From NCBI GenBank assembly GCA_018398765.1, contig JAHBMJ010000190.1:70460-134459 (forward strand): a DNA stretch of 64,000 nt. The letters run 5' to 3'. Origin of the DNA: Chromera velia. Taxonomy: Eukaryota > Sar > Chromeraceae. Within the stretch, counting starts at the first letter, position 1. Each line of letters opens with the position of its first letter. The position numbers were made by a program, and so were the translations under genes. Positions 12,101 to 23,448 of this stretch are shown here, piece after piece. Under the pieces are notes generated by a model, which saw only the letters and a list, made by a program, of their open reading frames with translations, was not told where the DNA came from and searched no databases.

Positions 12101-12780
12101 GGATCCACAGACATGCACTCGACTGGATGACTCACCACTTCTGCAAAACTCCCGTCAGGAACGTTCACGATGGAGAGGGGAATGCACACAAGGGACTCAA
12201 TTGTGGTGATTGTGATCAGATACACGATCATGCGGGTCGAGAGGGGAGACTCAGTTTCGGATTCGTCCCCGGAGCCCTTCTCTGCCCCGCTCTCCATTTG
12301 TCTTTTCTCTTCCAGCTGGCGGGAGGGCGTCCTCAGCCAGCGGAGCCAAAAGAACCAGGGGGCCACGAAGGGAGGCAAACGAGCCTGCAGGGAGCGTGGC
12401 ATGATATAGCGATCAAAGAAAGACAGAAAGAAGAAAACAACTTAAGTTTGAATACATGAATTCGAATACTTCTTGTGCATGTCAAACACAGGTACTGAAA
12501 GCAAACAGCGCAGGAGAAATCAAGTGCGAAGACACTTCCACACAATAATTTTCCAAGGATGCACGCCTTCAGCACAAAGCCATTTGCAGACTTGTACGTC
12601 CACGCACGAGCTCGCAGGATCCCGAAAGCAGGAAGACAGTTTCACCTGTCTATCTCGCGCCCAGACGCGCAATACCGAACAAACGTGCGTACATAAGCAC
12701 TCACTCACTCATGCATAAAAGCCACTGCGCAAGCGCATGCGTTTTCTGACACTTAGACGAAGATATGTGCAGCCTTTTTT

Positions 12781-12836
<56 letters not shown>

Positions 12837-15800
12837 AGACACAGAGAAAAGTGCACGCACACCACAACGATGGTGTCCGTCCGCAAAAAGAGTCTCAAGA
12901 CCGAATCTACACGTGCTATCAATCTTGCTCATCCGTTCACCCGGGCGTTGGAAGAGAAATCAACTCACCAAATTCAAAACCGCATGAACTGAAGTTACGA
13001 ACGCCCACAGCCATTTATTTGAGAGATGAGTACAGACAGACCTCGGGGGGCATCAGCGCGATGTCGGCCCAGAGATTGACCCTGAAGAGTGCAACGAACC
13101 TGCACGCACAGGTGCATGGATGCATGTATGGGTGGAAGGAATCTTTTCTACTTTCATGTACCTCACATGGCATGGCACCCAAAGGTCAATTAAGTCAGTC
13201 ATTGAGTCCTTCCTCTTTCACATCGGTGCTTGACAGGGAGACCCCCTCTCTTCACACAATCCAATCCGCATTGCTTTCTGAAGCTAAGCGCTCACTCTGT
13301 CGACCTGAAAGTCCTTGTGTGTTTGTCATTCACGGTATGACTGCATGTACGTCACTTTTGAAACTAACTCCAGGATTCGCGCAGCCTAATTGGACTTTCT
13401 GAAGCTGCAAACGGCCCGCCCGGACAACCATACATGTCTGGCATTCGTTTGAACGAAGACTCAATCCCAACTGCGAGAAAAAAACATCGAATTCAAGTAG
13501 TCACTCGAGGCTTCCTTCCTTCATCACATTTGATTTCTTCCCTCACGCATACTCTCGAGAGATTTTTTGCATCTTTCTCTTCATCAAATGGATTGACGCA
13601 TGCAATCTTCGATCGAATGGAATTTAATTGACGGACGCAAGGACGCGTGCGCCAATGACTCTCGATCTAGTGCATCCTCCTCGTTATCGAATTGGAGGAT
13701 CGACCCACCCACCCGTTTGCATCGGCCTCGACGTCCTCGAAGCTTTTGGACTAATATTAACACAAAAAATACACAAAAAATGCAAAAAAAGACAAACAAA
13801 TACACAAAAATACACACCCGTTTGCATCGGCCTCGACGTCCTCAAAGCTTTTGGACTAATATTAACACAAAAAATACACAAAAAATGCAAAAAAAGACAA
13901 ACAACCACACAAAAATACACACCCGTTTGCATCGGCCTCGACGTCCTCGAAGCTTTTGGACTAATATTAACACAAAAAATACACAAAAAATGCAAAAAAA
14001 GACAAACAANTACACGTGCTATCAATCTTGCTCATCCGTTCACCCGGGCGTTGGAAGAGAAATCAACTCACCAAATTCAAAACCGCATGAACTGAAGTTA
14101 CGAACGCCCACAGCCATTTATTTGAGAGATGAGTACAGACAGACCTCGGGGGGCATCAGCGCGATGTCGGCCCAGAGATTGACCCTGAAGAGTGCAACGA
14201 ACCTGCACGCACAGGTGCATGGATGCATGTATGGGTGGAAGGAATCTTTTCTACTTTCATGTACCTCACATGGCATGGCACCCAAAGGTCAATTAAGTCA
14301 GTCATTGAGTCCTTCCTCTTTCACATCGGTGCTTGACAGGGAGACCCCCTCTCTTCACACAATCCAATCCGCATTGCTTTCTGAAGCTAAGCGCTCACTC
14401 TGTCGACCTGAAAGTCCTTGTGTGTTTGTCATTCACGGTATGACTGCATGTACGTCACTTTTGAAACTAACTCCAGGATTCGCGCAGCCTAATTGGACTT
14501 TCTGAAGCTGCAAACGGCCCGCCCGGACAACCATACATGTCTGGCATTCGTTTGAACGAAGACTCAATCCCAACTGCGAGAAAAAAACATCGAATTCAAG
14601 TAGTCACTCGAGGCTTCCTTCCTTCATCACATTTGATTTCTTCCCTCACGCATACTCTCGAGAGATTTTTTGCATCTTTCTCTTCATCAAATGGATTGAC
14701 GCATGCAATCTTCGATCGAATGGAATTTAATTGACGGACGCAAGGACGCGTGCGCCAATGACTCTCGATCTAGTGCATCCTCCTCGTTATCGAATTGGAG
14801 GATCGACCCACCCACCCGTTTGCATCGGCCTCGACGTCCTCGAAGCTTTTGGACATTAACGCAATCAGGAAGTTCAGCATCATCACCACAGACCGGACCA
14901 CCCACAGGACGATGAACACGGAGACCACGACGGCGTTGTTCGACACAGCGAGGTCGTAAATCGACACGCCAGGCTCAGAGACGCTGAGGATGCTGCACGC
15001 TTTCGTGTATGGGTGTGAATGAATGCGCTTGTAACAAAGGTAGGTCGATTCTCAAATTCAGTGGGTGCGTTTGATTTCATGTGCTCATTCATGAACGAAT
15101 CAGAGTGCGTCAAAAAGACAGCAAAAGTAGTAAGCCATCAGAACTCCTTACTCAATTGGCATAGAAGAGGGGGAGCAATGGGGGAATTGATTTCATGTTT
15201 TGTAGTCCGAATCAATTGATCGGAATAGCATGCAGCTGAAAAAAGAGGAGTGCGAAAACAAGAGATGGTTCGCCGTTCTCTAGGCTGAAGAGAAATAACG
15301 GTTGGGAGAGATCTATACTTCTTTCTGTTCAGCAATTGGAGGAAGGACGACGCGCGGTGCGTTATGAAGAATGAATGTGTGTTCCGCATTGATCCCCGCA
15401 TGGTTTTTGTCTCTCTCTTTGAACATCGGGAAGCAAAACGACATACTGCTGAAAATGCAGAAGCTTTTCGGGCACAACTTCGTTTCTGTGCTATCTGAGC
15501 GTACCTGTTCAACAGAGCGAAGAGCATATCCGGAAAGGACGCGAACCCGGTGTTCTCTTCAGACTCCGCGAGTTCCGGATAGTCCCTCGAGAGGAGAAAG
15601 ATCGCCGCGGAGAAGATCACCAGAAGCCCAAAAAGCAAAAAGGAGAACATCAAAACATCGTACGTCATTCTCACCTGCAGCAAGAGAACGGGAACAGAGC
15701 GAGAGAACGAGGCAGGAAGAAAGAAATTTGGGAAAAGACCGATCAAGAGACAACGAAATAGGAAACAACAAACAAACATAGGAGCAAATGCGAGAAAAGA

Positions 15801-16904
15801 GAGAGAGAGAGAGACGCAAACAAGAATCCTGCTGCACTCATTGGAAGGCAAAGAAAGTCCTCCAAACGTCCTGTGTTGTTTAAAAAAAAACAAAAAACTG
15901 CTGCACCCATTGGAAGGCAAAGAAAGAAAGTCCTCCAAACGTCCTGTGTTGTTAAAAAAAAAAAAAAAACTGCTGCACCCATTGGAAGGCAAAGAAAGAA
16001 AGTCCTCCATGCAAACGTCCTCTTCATTCTAAAGTCAAAGTGTTCTGCTCCAGCGCCTGTGCCGGAAGAGAATCGAACATGGCCCTGTGGTGCGCTTTTC
16101 AAAGAAAAATTAAAGGAACTACTTGCACGCAATTCCACAAGGGAGGAAAAGCCCGTACTACGCACATGACGCGCGCCCTCTCTCTTGCTCGTTAAAAGCG
16201 GGCAGTCGGCCGGTAAGTAAATCACCCGATTATTTCTCGCGGCCAACGACCGTCAATCAAGTCGCGCATGCATGCAGAGGATGAATGATGCGGGCTGACT
16301 GACCACCGTGTACACACGCGGTCCGAAGTGCCGGAGGATCATCAGAAATTCCAGCGACCGGATGCACAGGGCAAACCCGCAGACGATCAGAGTCGTGCGC
16401 AACCCTCCGGCCATTCTGTCAGAGAAGACACCAACGGAAGGAGCGATGATGAGCAGCCAGAAAGTCATCGTCTCTAGGGCGTTCCAGGGGGACGCGAAGT
16501 GCCTCACGAACGTGTGTCTGCCTGCCGAAATACTCTCTTTTACCTGCAAAAGTACACAAAAAACACACAAAAATACACAAGTAGAAACATGTGTCTGCCT
16601 GCCGAAATGTTCTCTTTTACCTGCAATGCGTATGCTTAGAGGCATTTTTTCTATCACTGCTGTACACAGTACGGCTACATGCATTCACTGTTTTGTTGTG
16701 ATATAGCAATTCATGGGTTCGTATCAAATGGCGTTTCGCGGCCCTTCTGCTTCATGCAGAAACGAGAAAAGGGGGCCCAGTCGTTTGAACAATCTTTTTT
16801 GGGTACATAACGACAGCTCTGGGTGGATCAATCCAACTACTTCTTCACAGAGGCCCGAGAAAGAGAGGGGAACAAAGATGCAGAGAGAAAGAGAGAGAGA
16901 GAGC

Positions 16905-16935
<31 letters not shown>

Positions 16936-18216
16936 ATGCGCGAGAGGAATATTGATTCAGGATTTCATTGTACGATCTTCCAGCTCGTTTTCTCCTAGTG
17001 CAGGCCCCCTCAAGGCATGCATGCGTTTACTTTCATACATTTTCTTTCATACAGAATTCTTTTTCATACAGGATATCTTTTAAACAACACACGTGCAGGC
17101 CCCCTCGAGGCATGCATGGGCACCCCGGTTGGTTGGTTGCATCTCCCACATGCAAGCTGCACGCTGAACCTTACTGAGATGATTCCTCCGGTCCGTCCCG
17201 ACTACTGCGGGCCGTCAAAACTCACCCCTCATTCATTCATGGAAAATGCATCCACGCAAGCGCACTCACACAGAGGGAGAGGGAGAGAGAGAGTTCCCGA
17301 AATGCGATCGCGCTGACCTGCACAATTTCGAGGAAAAGGTGGCAGCCTGACAAGTACATGGTGCACGACAGGGGCCCCCACACGTCCAAACTTGCGCCCC
17401 GCAGAGCCTCTCTGTCCACCACCTGTCCTCCTTCTGCCCCTTCTGCCCTCGTCAGACCCTCCGCCGCGAAGAAACAGAAAGAGCAGATCACTGCCAGAGA
17501 GACAACCAGCACGTTTCGCACGGAGACAGGACTCAGGGGGCGACCCTGCAGGCGTGAGTGCCGTTTCGTTGATGGACAAACAGGCAAAAAAGCGCATGGG
17601 GGCCTGCATGAGCCCTACGCTGGTATCCGCCTTACCTCGGCTGCATTAGGGACGTCTTCACAACCACCGCAAGAAAACAGGAAGAAGACAGGACTCCCTC
17701 CCACGGACCGAACCGAAATGAAGGAAGCCGCAGACTCCCCCCCCCCACACGCTTGCTGGCTGGTGCATTTCCCTCATATGGCATTCATTGTCATACAGAG
17801 CGTTGATGTATACATACATAAAGTCTGTATGACAACATACATACATGCATACATACATACACAAAAGAAATCTGTATGACAATGAATGCTCGCGCACATA
17901 CCTGCACGGCCATGTCGAGGAAATGCCACCTGACGCACGCAAGGACCTACCTGCACGGTCATGTCGAGGAAATGCCACCTGACGCACGCAAGGACCTACC
18001 TGCACGGTCATGTCGAGGAAATGCCACCTGAACCCCTCAAAGGCCCTCCAGCTCCTCCAGGTCGACAGCTGCTCCAGGAGGGCCCTCACAGGAGGCGCCT
18101 TGGCGATTTCCTTCTCCTCTGCGCATGCAGACGCACGCTCATTCATGCCAGGAAAATAAATGAAATGAAAAGAGGGGGGTTGCTCAGAAGATGAAATGAT
18201 TTCCTTTCTTTTTTGT

Positions 18217-18256
<40 letters not shown>

Positions 18257-18275
18257 ACATACACACACACACACA

Positions 18276-18315
<40 letters not shown>

Positions 18316-18536
18316 GATGAAAGAAGAACCAGAAGAGAAGAGAAGAGAAGAGAAGGGAAGGCAACGAGACGACGACAAAGTCCCCCCGTCACACGCAGAG
18401 GGACCGACAGGAAAATGGGTGCATGGAGGACCCTCTCTCTCTCATTTTTGTTCTCTCTTTCTCTCTCTCTCTCTCTCTCTTTTTTTTTTTTCTTGTTCTC
18501 TCTCTCTCTCTCTCTGTGTGTGTGTCTGTACATTCT

Positions 18537-18587
<51 letters not shown>

Positions 18588-19785
18588 TGTGTGATGTGCT
18601 AACCTGCTGATGAGACCAAAAGGAGCAGCCGCATCCCTCCTCTCTCTGCAAACGAAGTAGCTGCCTTTCCGTCCAGCAGAGCGAGGCAGAGGGCCTGCAG
18701 GCGCTCCACGCCTGTCCGAAAGTCGTCAGACAGAAAATCCTCCTCGCTGTCTACACGCCGTTGTTTGCACATGAGTATCTGTTCCATGAGGAAGCAGAGA
18801 GGATTCGTCAGCTTCACCGCCTGCCTCATCAACTCTCCGAAGACCTCCCTGATGCCCCTCACGCCCAAATCCTCCGCGATGTACTCATCACTCACCTGCA
18901 GGCCCATAAAAACGGATGCAGACAGGCAAGCAGATAGACACAACAAAGAATACAGTCGATTGCATGAAGACAAGAGCAACTCAATCAGGAAGAGTTAATT
19001 CTGCGTGCAAGCGCCTTCTTTGTATCTGTATCTGACTCAGTCTGCAACTTGTGCATGATCAGACGGCGTTCGAAGCTTTTAATTAAACTGCATGAAACCA
19101 GGGTTATACAGAAACACAGGAACAGAACGAACGGATTCCTTTTCTTTCGTCGTGGCCATCTGAGTCTTTAATTGACGTGCCAGGAGGGAAACCAAATGCG
19201 CAAATCTACTTTGCCACGTAGTGAATCCAGGCAAACGCACACGCACATACAATTTCCTCTGTGCATGTGCTGACCGCCATCTGTAGCAAAAGAGAGGTGA
19301 GCCAGGGCCCCCTCCCGCTCTCCTTTTCCCTCTCTGTTTCGTCGTCATTTTCCTCTGCCATTCTACCGCCCCTGCTGAGACACTGCCCCAGGTTTCCCCC
19401 TTTCCGAATGTACTTTTGCAAAATTCTGCGTTCTGGGACCTTCAGGTTGGAAACCGGAACCTGCCGTCTCTCGATCGCCTCAAGGACCACACACGCAGCC
19501 TCGGAGTCCCAAATCCGATCGTAAATCTCGTCCTGCACACAGACGGAGGCCGGCTCTTCCGTTTTCACACATAGCGGCAGGCGCAAGACGCGGGTAATTA
19601 GCGAAGAAGACAGTGAGCAGACTGGATGCAGAAGGAAAGAACGGAGATTAACGACAAAGTTGGGCAGGCGGGGACAGAACGAAAAAAGGGCGGAACACAA
19701 AAAAAGGGGGGGCACAGCATACAGATAGACTGAAAGTGCAGGCATTTTGAAACGTCTGCATGTGACGGGATTCTCACACGAACAA

Positions 19786-19816
<31 letters not shown>

Positions 19817-22341
19817 AAGTGGGAGATGCCGATCTATGCGCAGGTTGCTGGTCCCTCAAAGGCTGCTTCTCGGTTGGCCGCTTTTTCGTCCCAACCAACA
19901 TTGTCGAACTGCACAATGAATGGCTGTTTATATCTATCTGTGCATTCCTGACTTACGGTTGCAAAAACGGAGAAGAACGGAAGGTCGAGAGCCGCACCCT
20001 TTTGAATAAGAAACCGCACCAGCGGTCCTTCAGAATTCATCACAGCAAACTGGAGAGCAGTGGTTTCCTGCAGTTCGGGGACACCGGAAGGAAAATAATC
20101 GTGAAGGTTGAAGTTTAACGCCTCACACGAAAACAAAGCCATGTTCGCGAGCAAAGCTTGATGTTTTCTTGAAAAGAAGAAAGGCAGCTCCCAAGAAACT
20201 CATTCTCTCTTCGTCAGTGTCGGTGTCGGCACAAAAAAGGGATACGAACTAGGTAAGATCGAAGAATAAGAATATTTGCGATTTCGGGCCGGGTTGCATC
20301 ATACGACAATGTGTTCTTTGAAACCGAAATATGTGGGCCAATGGGCCCTGCAGTGTGCGTGTCATCCCATGCATGTGTCTGTACGAAATTTCATTCATCT
20401 CCGTTCCCCTTTCACTTCACTGACGGACATCTTGTGATTGGACGTCAACAGCCGCACCTCTCTCGACGAGGAGACGCGCGAGGTCCAGGAGGCCGTCTCT
20501 TGCAGCAAGATGGAGGGGAGACCGTCCCTGAAGGAAGGAGGGGGCGTATCGATTCCTTTCACGCAGAACCAAAAACGCATGAACGGCAGAGAGACAACCA
20601 GTACAGAAAAATGGAGATGTGCAAAGCAGAGAAAGAGAAGACAGAGATGCGGGGAGAAGAAGTAAGAGAACAGACGTATGGGTGGAGAGAATAAGGTGAA
20701 AGAAAGAGAGAACAAGGAAGGAGAACGCATGTCAATTACCCTACTGACTGCCATCTGACTGCCTGACTGATTGACCTCCCTGTCTACCGCGTTCACATCT
20801 GCGCCTTTCTCGATGAGGAGAGACACCAGTCTTGAAGAAGCACGTCGCGCCACGGCCACATGAAGGGGAGTGTTGCCCTGCAATTGAATTGGAAGGAGAG
20901 AGATGAAAGGACGACTGTTGCCAAAAACACAACAGAAAGAAATATGTGCGCTGGGGTCGGTCCCCACAATAAGGAAGGCCAGCAGTCCCCTCGATCGGGG
21001 CTTGAGGGCCTGTTCTTGGAATGCATGCATGTCATGTTGGCTGTTCGAGGGAGGTGGGGTTGGACAGAGGCCCGATCTGGAGGGACTTGGAGACTGCAGA
21101 GTCGTCTGAACGATCTCTTCTCTTCTCTCCTCTCCTCTTCTCTTCTCTTGTCTTCTCTCCTCTTCTCTTCTCTTCTCTTCTCTTCTGTTGTCTTGTCTTG
21201 TCTTGTCTTGTCTTCGCTTCTCTTCTCTTCTCTTCTCTTCTCTTCAGGGTCTGCAGATGACAATTCTTCCCGTGCCCACACATGCAAATATGCACAGGCC
21301 ACGCAAAAGTGACTGCCCGGAAGGAAACCACCGCGTCTGTGTAGAGACACACATTGACGCACACAATCATACACACACACTGACTGGCTGACTGACTGAC
21401 TGAATGAATGAGTGAGTGACACAGACTGACTGCTGGACTGAATGAGTGACAGACAGACAGACTAAGCGACTGACCAGACCGTCCGAAGCGTTAACCTTTG
21501 CCCTTTTTCTGAGTGCAGCTTTCACTCTTTTCATCCGTGTAGAAGCTGTCAGGGTCAACGAGCTCGGCAATCTCCCGTCAAGGTCTGGTAGAGACTCCGA
21601 GTCGTCTTCAGTTTTTTTGTCGTGTTGCCTTTCTTTTTGATTTCTTTCCTGAAAATCTCCTTTGTCTTCTGCTCGCTGCTGCGCTTCATCGTCTTCCCCC
21701 TCCCCCCCCCCCCCCCCCTCGTCCTCGTCCTCTTCATCATCGTCATCGTCAAGAGCTTCAAACAGCTCTCTTGTCGGTTCGTCTGCAAAATTGGATTTGA
21801 ACACGAAAGACCCAAGTAGGTCTAGCTGCATGGATCGATGCATGATCGATCGATCGATCAGTGCCTTGAAAATATTTCTCTTCTCTCCCAAACCTCCGAT
21901 GGTGTGCATACACAGAATTGCTGCAGGTTCGTTCCTTCGCTCACTCGGAAAATAATTCAGTCTTGTCTTGTCACATCTTGTCGCTGCTTTTTTTCACAAA
22001 GCACCCTTCCAAACATCCAACGGCATGAAGAAGTTGATACGAGGGATCATCACGTGAAGGAACACTCTCGCAATGCACGCATCTTTCACTCCCTGAGTCG
22101 AGGATGTGCTTACCAAGGCCCCTCAACACTCCCGCAACGTCCCCATCTGTAGTCGAGAACTCCAGTCTGCCCGTGACCTGTCTGTATCTGTCTCCGAGAA
22201 GGGAACAACTCCCGAGAGGGAGGCGCGACAGCCGACGAGAAAACCCTGCAGCGACCCCAGAGTGAAACCCGAACGACCTTCCCTGCATCCACACAGACAA
22301 TTCGTCCGCTCGTTCGAAAACCAAGCAGAAGATCACCAAAC

Positions 22342-22383
<42 letters not shown>

Positions 22384-23448
22384 CTGACAGACCGACAGAC
22401 CGACAGACAGTCACGCATGCAGGTAGTCAGGCAGGCAGGCAGGCAGGCAGGTACTGAGGTAGGAAGGAGGACACACAGAAAAATAGACAGATAGGCAGAC
22501 CGACAGGTACGCAGGCAGAGGGAGACAGAAAGAGAGAGACAGCCATAAAGAGAAAGAGAGGAAGAGAGAGAGAGACGGTCGGTCAGACGACGGATTTTTT
22601 CACAACAGAAGAGGACAGCGCAGTGCAGCCCCCCAATTCGCGCAACCATGCCATGGTACAAGCGGAGCCAGACATCGAGAGGGTGTCTAGCTCAGGATAG
22701 ATAGACACACGTGAAGACAAGACACACGCAGTGACCCATTTTCGACCCATGAGACTTCGATGATTTGCGGTGCAGCAATCTTGTTCTGTTTTGGCAAAGA
22801 ACGAACAACAACCCGCCCTGCAGGAACGCCGCCTGGCACGTTCTGGACACCATGCACTGCAATAAAGTAAGTGTAACAAGTGCGCAGTTGCCCCCCGATC
22901 GTTTGGACACCCAGAGTTGTCAGCGAACGGGCAGAAACCCGGCCACATACACAGAAAAACAAGTGCTACACGCACCCTTTATCAATCGATGTACAATGAC
23001 AGCACACAGCGTCGACGTACCTCCTGTGCGACCCTGTGAGAGGTCCCAGAGGGCCCCGGCAATCCGCCATCATCAGGGGAGTTCAGAGGGTACGCACGGT
23101 CGCGCTCAGACTGCATGAAGGAGAAGGGCACATTAAGGGAAGACCTCTCTGCCTTCTCGTCCTGCTCTGCGTCTTTGTCTTGTTTGATGCCTGTCTATCT
23201 GTCTATCTTGTCTCCTTTTTTGCCATCTGCTGTGTCTGTGTGCCTGTCTACTGGCCGGCTCGGGTGTCTAACTGATCAAGTGGGAAGTGCACTGACTGAC
23301 CTGAGGGGTATCTATATATCTGAATATGTGTGTGCTGTATCTGTGAATGAATACAAGCGTGTTCTGCATCATGTGGGATGAATAGATAAGCTGATTGGAA
23401 AGGGAAAAGTCAGGAAGTGACCTGGGTGTCCTCTTCTGTCGCCACCAT
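9148..23448 (-). CDS. Ankyrin-repeat TRP-like cation channel
   Basis: About 20 minus-strand exons join in consistent phase: 23448-23422 (MVATEEDTQ), 23110-23021, 22177-22114, 21782-21475, 20877-20776, 20527-20429, 20067-19957, 19532-19275, 18895-18604, 18118-18000, 17545-17318, 16543-16304, 15674-15505, 14992-14816, 14202-14145, 12384-12136, 11186-11017, 10476 to about 9984, 9531-9319 and 9288-9148 (TAA). The protein is about 1,200 residues. In order: a short N-terminus, an acidic stretch, ankyrin repeats ([10 protein letters not shown]..., [10 protein letters not shown]...), a helical linker, then a six-helix channel. Helix 1 is [15 protein letters not shown]; helices 3-4 include [16 protein letters not shown]; helix 5 is [15 protein letters not shown]; the pore loop is [15 protein letters not shown]; helix 6 ends [15 protein letters not shown], the classic TRP/VIC motif. 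Two further hydrophobic segments follow. The subfamily is unclear; TRPA/TRPV-like by architecture. A segment at 22733-22858 is open but not needed for the frame. Confidence 0.8.
10524..10606. repeat. Foldback element, copy H1, between direct repeats
   Basis: The arm GCATTTACTTTCATGCAGAA pairs with TTCTGTATGAAAGTAAATGC about 40 bp later. The element lies between imperfect direct repeats at 10492-10524 and 10613-10649 (CACGCAT...ATGGGG.GCC.TGGAG.GAAGACT). It sits in an intron of the channel gene, between the exons at 11017 and 10476, overlapping the edge region of the latter. Confidence 0.8.
11405..11494. repeat. Short direct repeat in channel intron
   Basis: The sequence CTCCGTGCGAGTT.CTTGAGG appears twice, about 62 bp apart, in the intron between the exons at 12136 and 11186. 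The rest of that intron holds no open exon. Confidence 0.7.
12780..12836. repeat. CT/CA dinucleotide microsatellite
   Basis: (CT)n followed by (CA)n in an intron of the channel gene. Confidence 0.9.
12902..13747. repeat. Exact copy of 14005-14850 (direct duplication)
   Basis: This block matches the block 1103 bp downstream with no difference that I can see, from ACACGTGCTATCAATC to GACGTCCTCGAAGCTTTTGG. It includes a second copy of the 58-bp exon (13099-13042 versus 14202-14145). An N at 14010 marks the junction, so this may be an assembly artefact rather than a biological duplication. Confidence 0.85.
13706..14009. repeat. Tandem copies of the pore-exon 3' edge
   Basis: A unit of about 103-112 bp occurs three times. 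Each copy contains, on the minus strand, the last 35-40 bases of the helix-6 exon (encoding [13 protein letters not shown]), followed by a GGTGTG or GGTGGG donor-like sequence and an A/T-rich spacer. The genuine exon end is at 14816. Confidence 0.85.
14010..14010. other. Single N at duplication junction
   Basis: One ambiguous base exactly where the ~0.85 kb duplicated block begins; likely a scaffold join. Confidence 0.95.
15834..16010. repeat. Three-copy intronic tandem repeat, about 65-70 bp
   Basis: CTGCTGCACYCATTGGAAGG, then CAAAGAAAG and TCCTCCAAACGTCCTGTG, occurs three times with poly-A spacers, in the intron between the exons at 16304 and 15674. The third copy is truncated. Confidence 0.85.
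16514..16625. repeat. Duplicated exon acceptor edge in channel gene
   Basis: TGTGTCTGCCTGCCGAAAT, then CTCTTTTACCTGCAA, appears at 16514-16548 and again at 16591-16625. The first copy contains the 5' edge of the exon starting at 16543 on the minus strand together with its TGCAG acceptor; the second copy keeps the acceptor too. Confidence 0.8.
16998..17118. repeat. Foldback element, copy H2, between direct repeats
   Basis: Direct repeats GTGCAGGCCCCCTC.AGGCA at 16998-17023 and 17093-17118 enclose GTTTACTTTCATAC...TTTCATACAGAATTCTTTTT. Only the left arm family is well kept here. It lies in the intron between the exons at 17318 and 16543. Confidence 0.75.
17781..17889. repeat. Inverted repeat related to foldback family, H8
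   Basis: GCATTCATTGTCATACAG (17781-17798) pairs without mismatch with CTGTATGACAATGAATGC (17872-17889). The loop is rich in CATA repeats and contains a second CTGTATGAC copy. It shares the TCATACAG core of the foldback elements elsewhere in the window. Confidence 0.75.
17902..18030. repeat. 49-bp tandem repeat of exon edge plus donor
   Basis: Three copies with a 49-bp period. On the minus strand each has the end of the exon (HFLDMTVQ), the donor CAG|GTAGGTCC or CAG|GTATGT, then TTGCGTGCGTCAGG. Donor positions are 18000, 17951 and 17902. The first preserves the traced exon. Confidence 0.88.
18220..18314. repeat. CA microsatellite
   Basis: About 95 bp of (CA)n with scattered CATA units in a channel intron. 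(CT)n/(GT)n tracts follow at about 18430-18595. Confidence 0.9.
19957..20877 (-). other. Ankyrin-repeat exons of the TRP-like channel
   Basis: Three consecutive exons each encode about one ankyrin repeat, and each begins and ends in phase 0: 20877-20776 (34 codons, [20 protein letters not shown]...), 20527-20429 (33 codons, [20 protein letters not shown]...) and 20067-19957 (37 codons, [20 protein letters not shown]...). The TPLH/SPLH turn and the LL.(E/K)GA.V loop are the ankyrin signature. The third repeat has lost the TPLH motif. Confidence 0.88.
21110..21245. repeat. TCTTC/TTGTC pentanucleotide repeat
   Basis: (TCTTC)n, (TTGTC)n and TCTTC again for about 135 bp in the intron between the exons at 21475 and 20877. 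Confidence 0.85.
22345..22375. repeat. GA microsatellite and short tandem tracts
   Basis: (GA)n followed by (ACAG)n/(CAGG)n tracts to about 22455; intronic. Confidence 0.85.

Noticed and set aside
17658-18533. 291-residue minus-strand frame
   Set aside because: Covers CA/GA microsatellites; only its part at 18118-18000 is an exon, and in that frame.
22733-22858. Open minus-strand segment [20 protein letters not shown] in the TRP-like gene
   Set aside because: Looks protein-like, but including it breaks the phase between the exons ending at 23021 and starting at 22177. Left unplaced.
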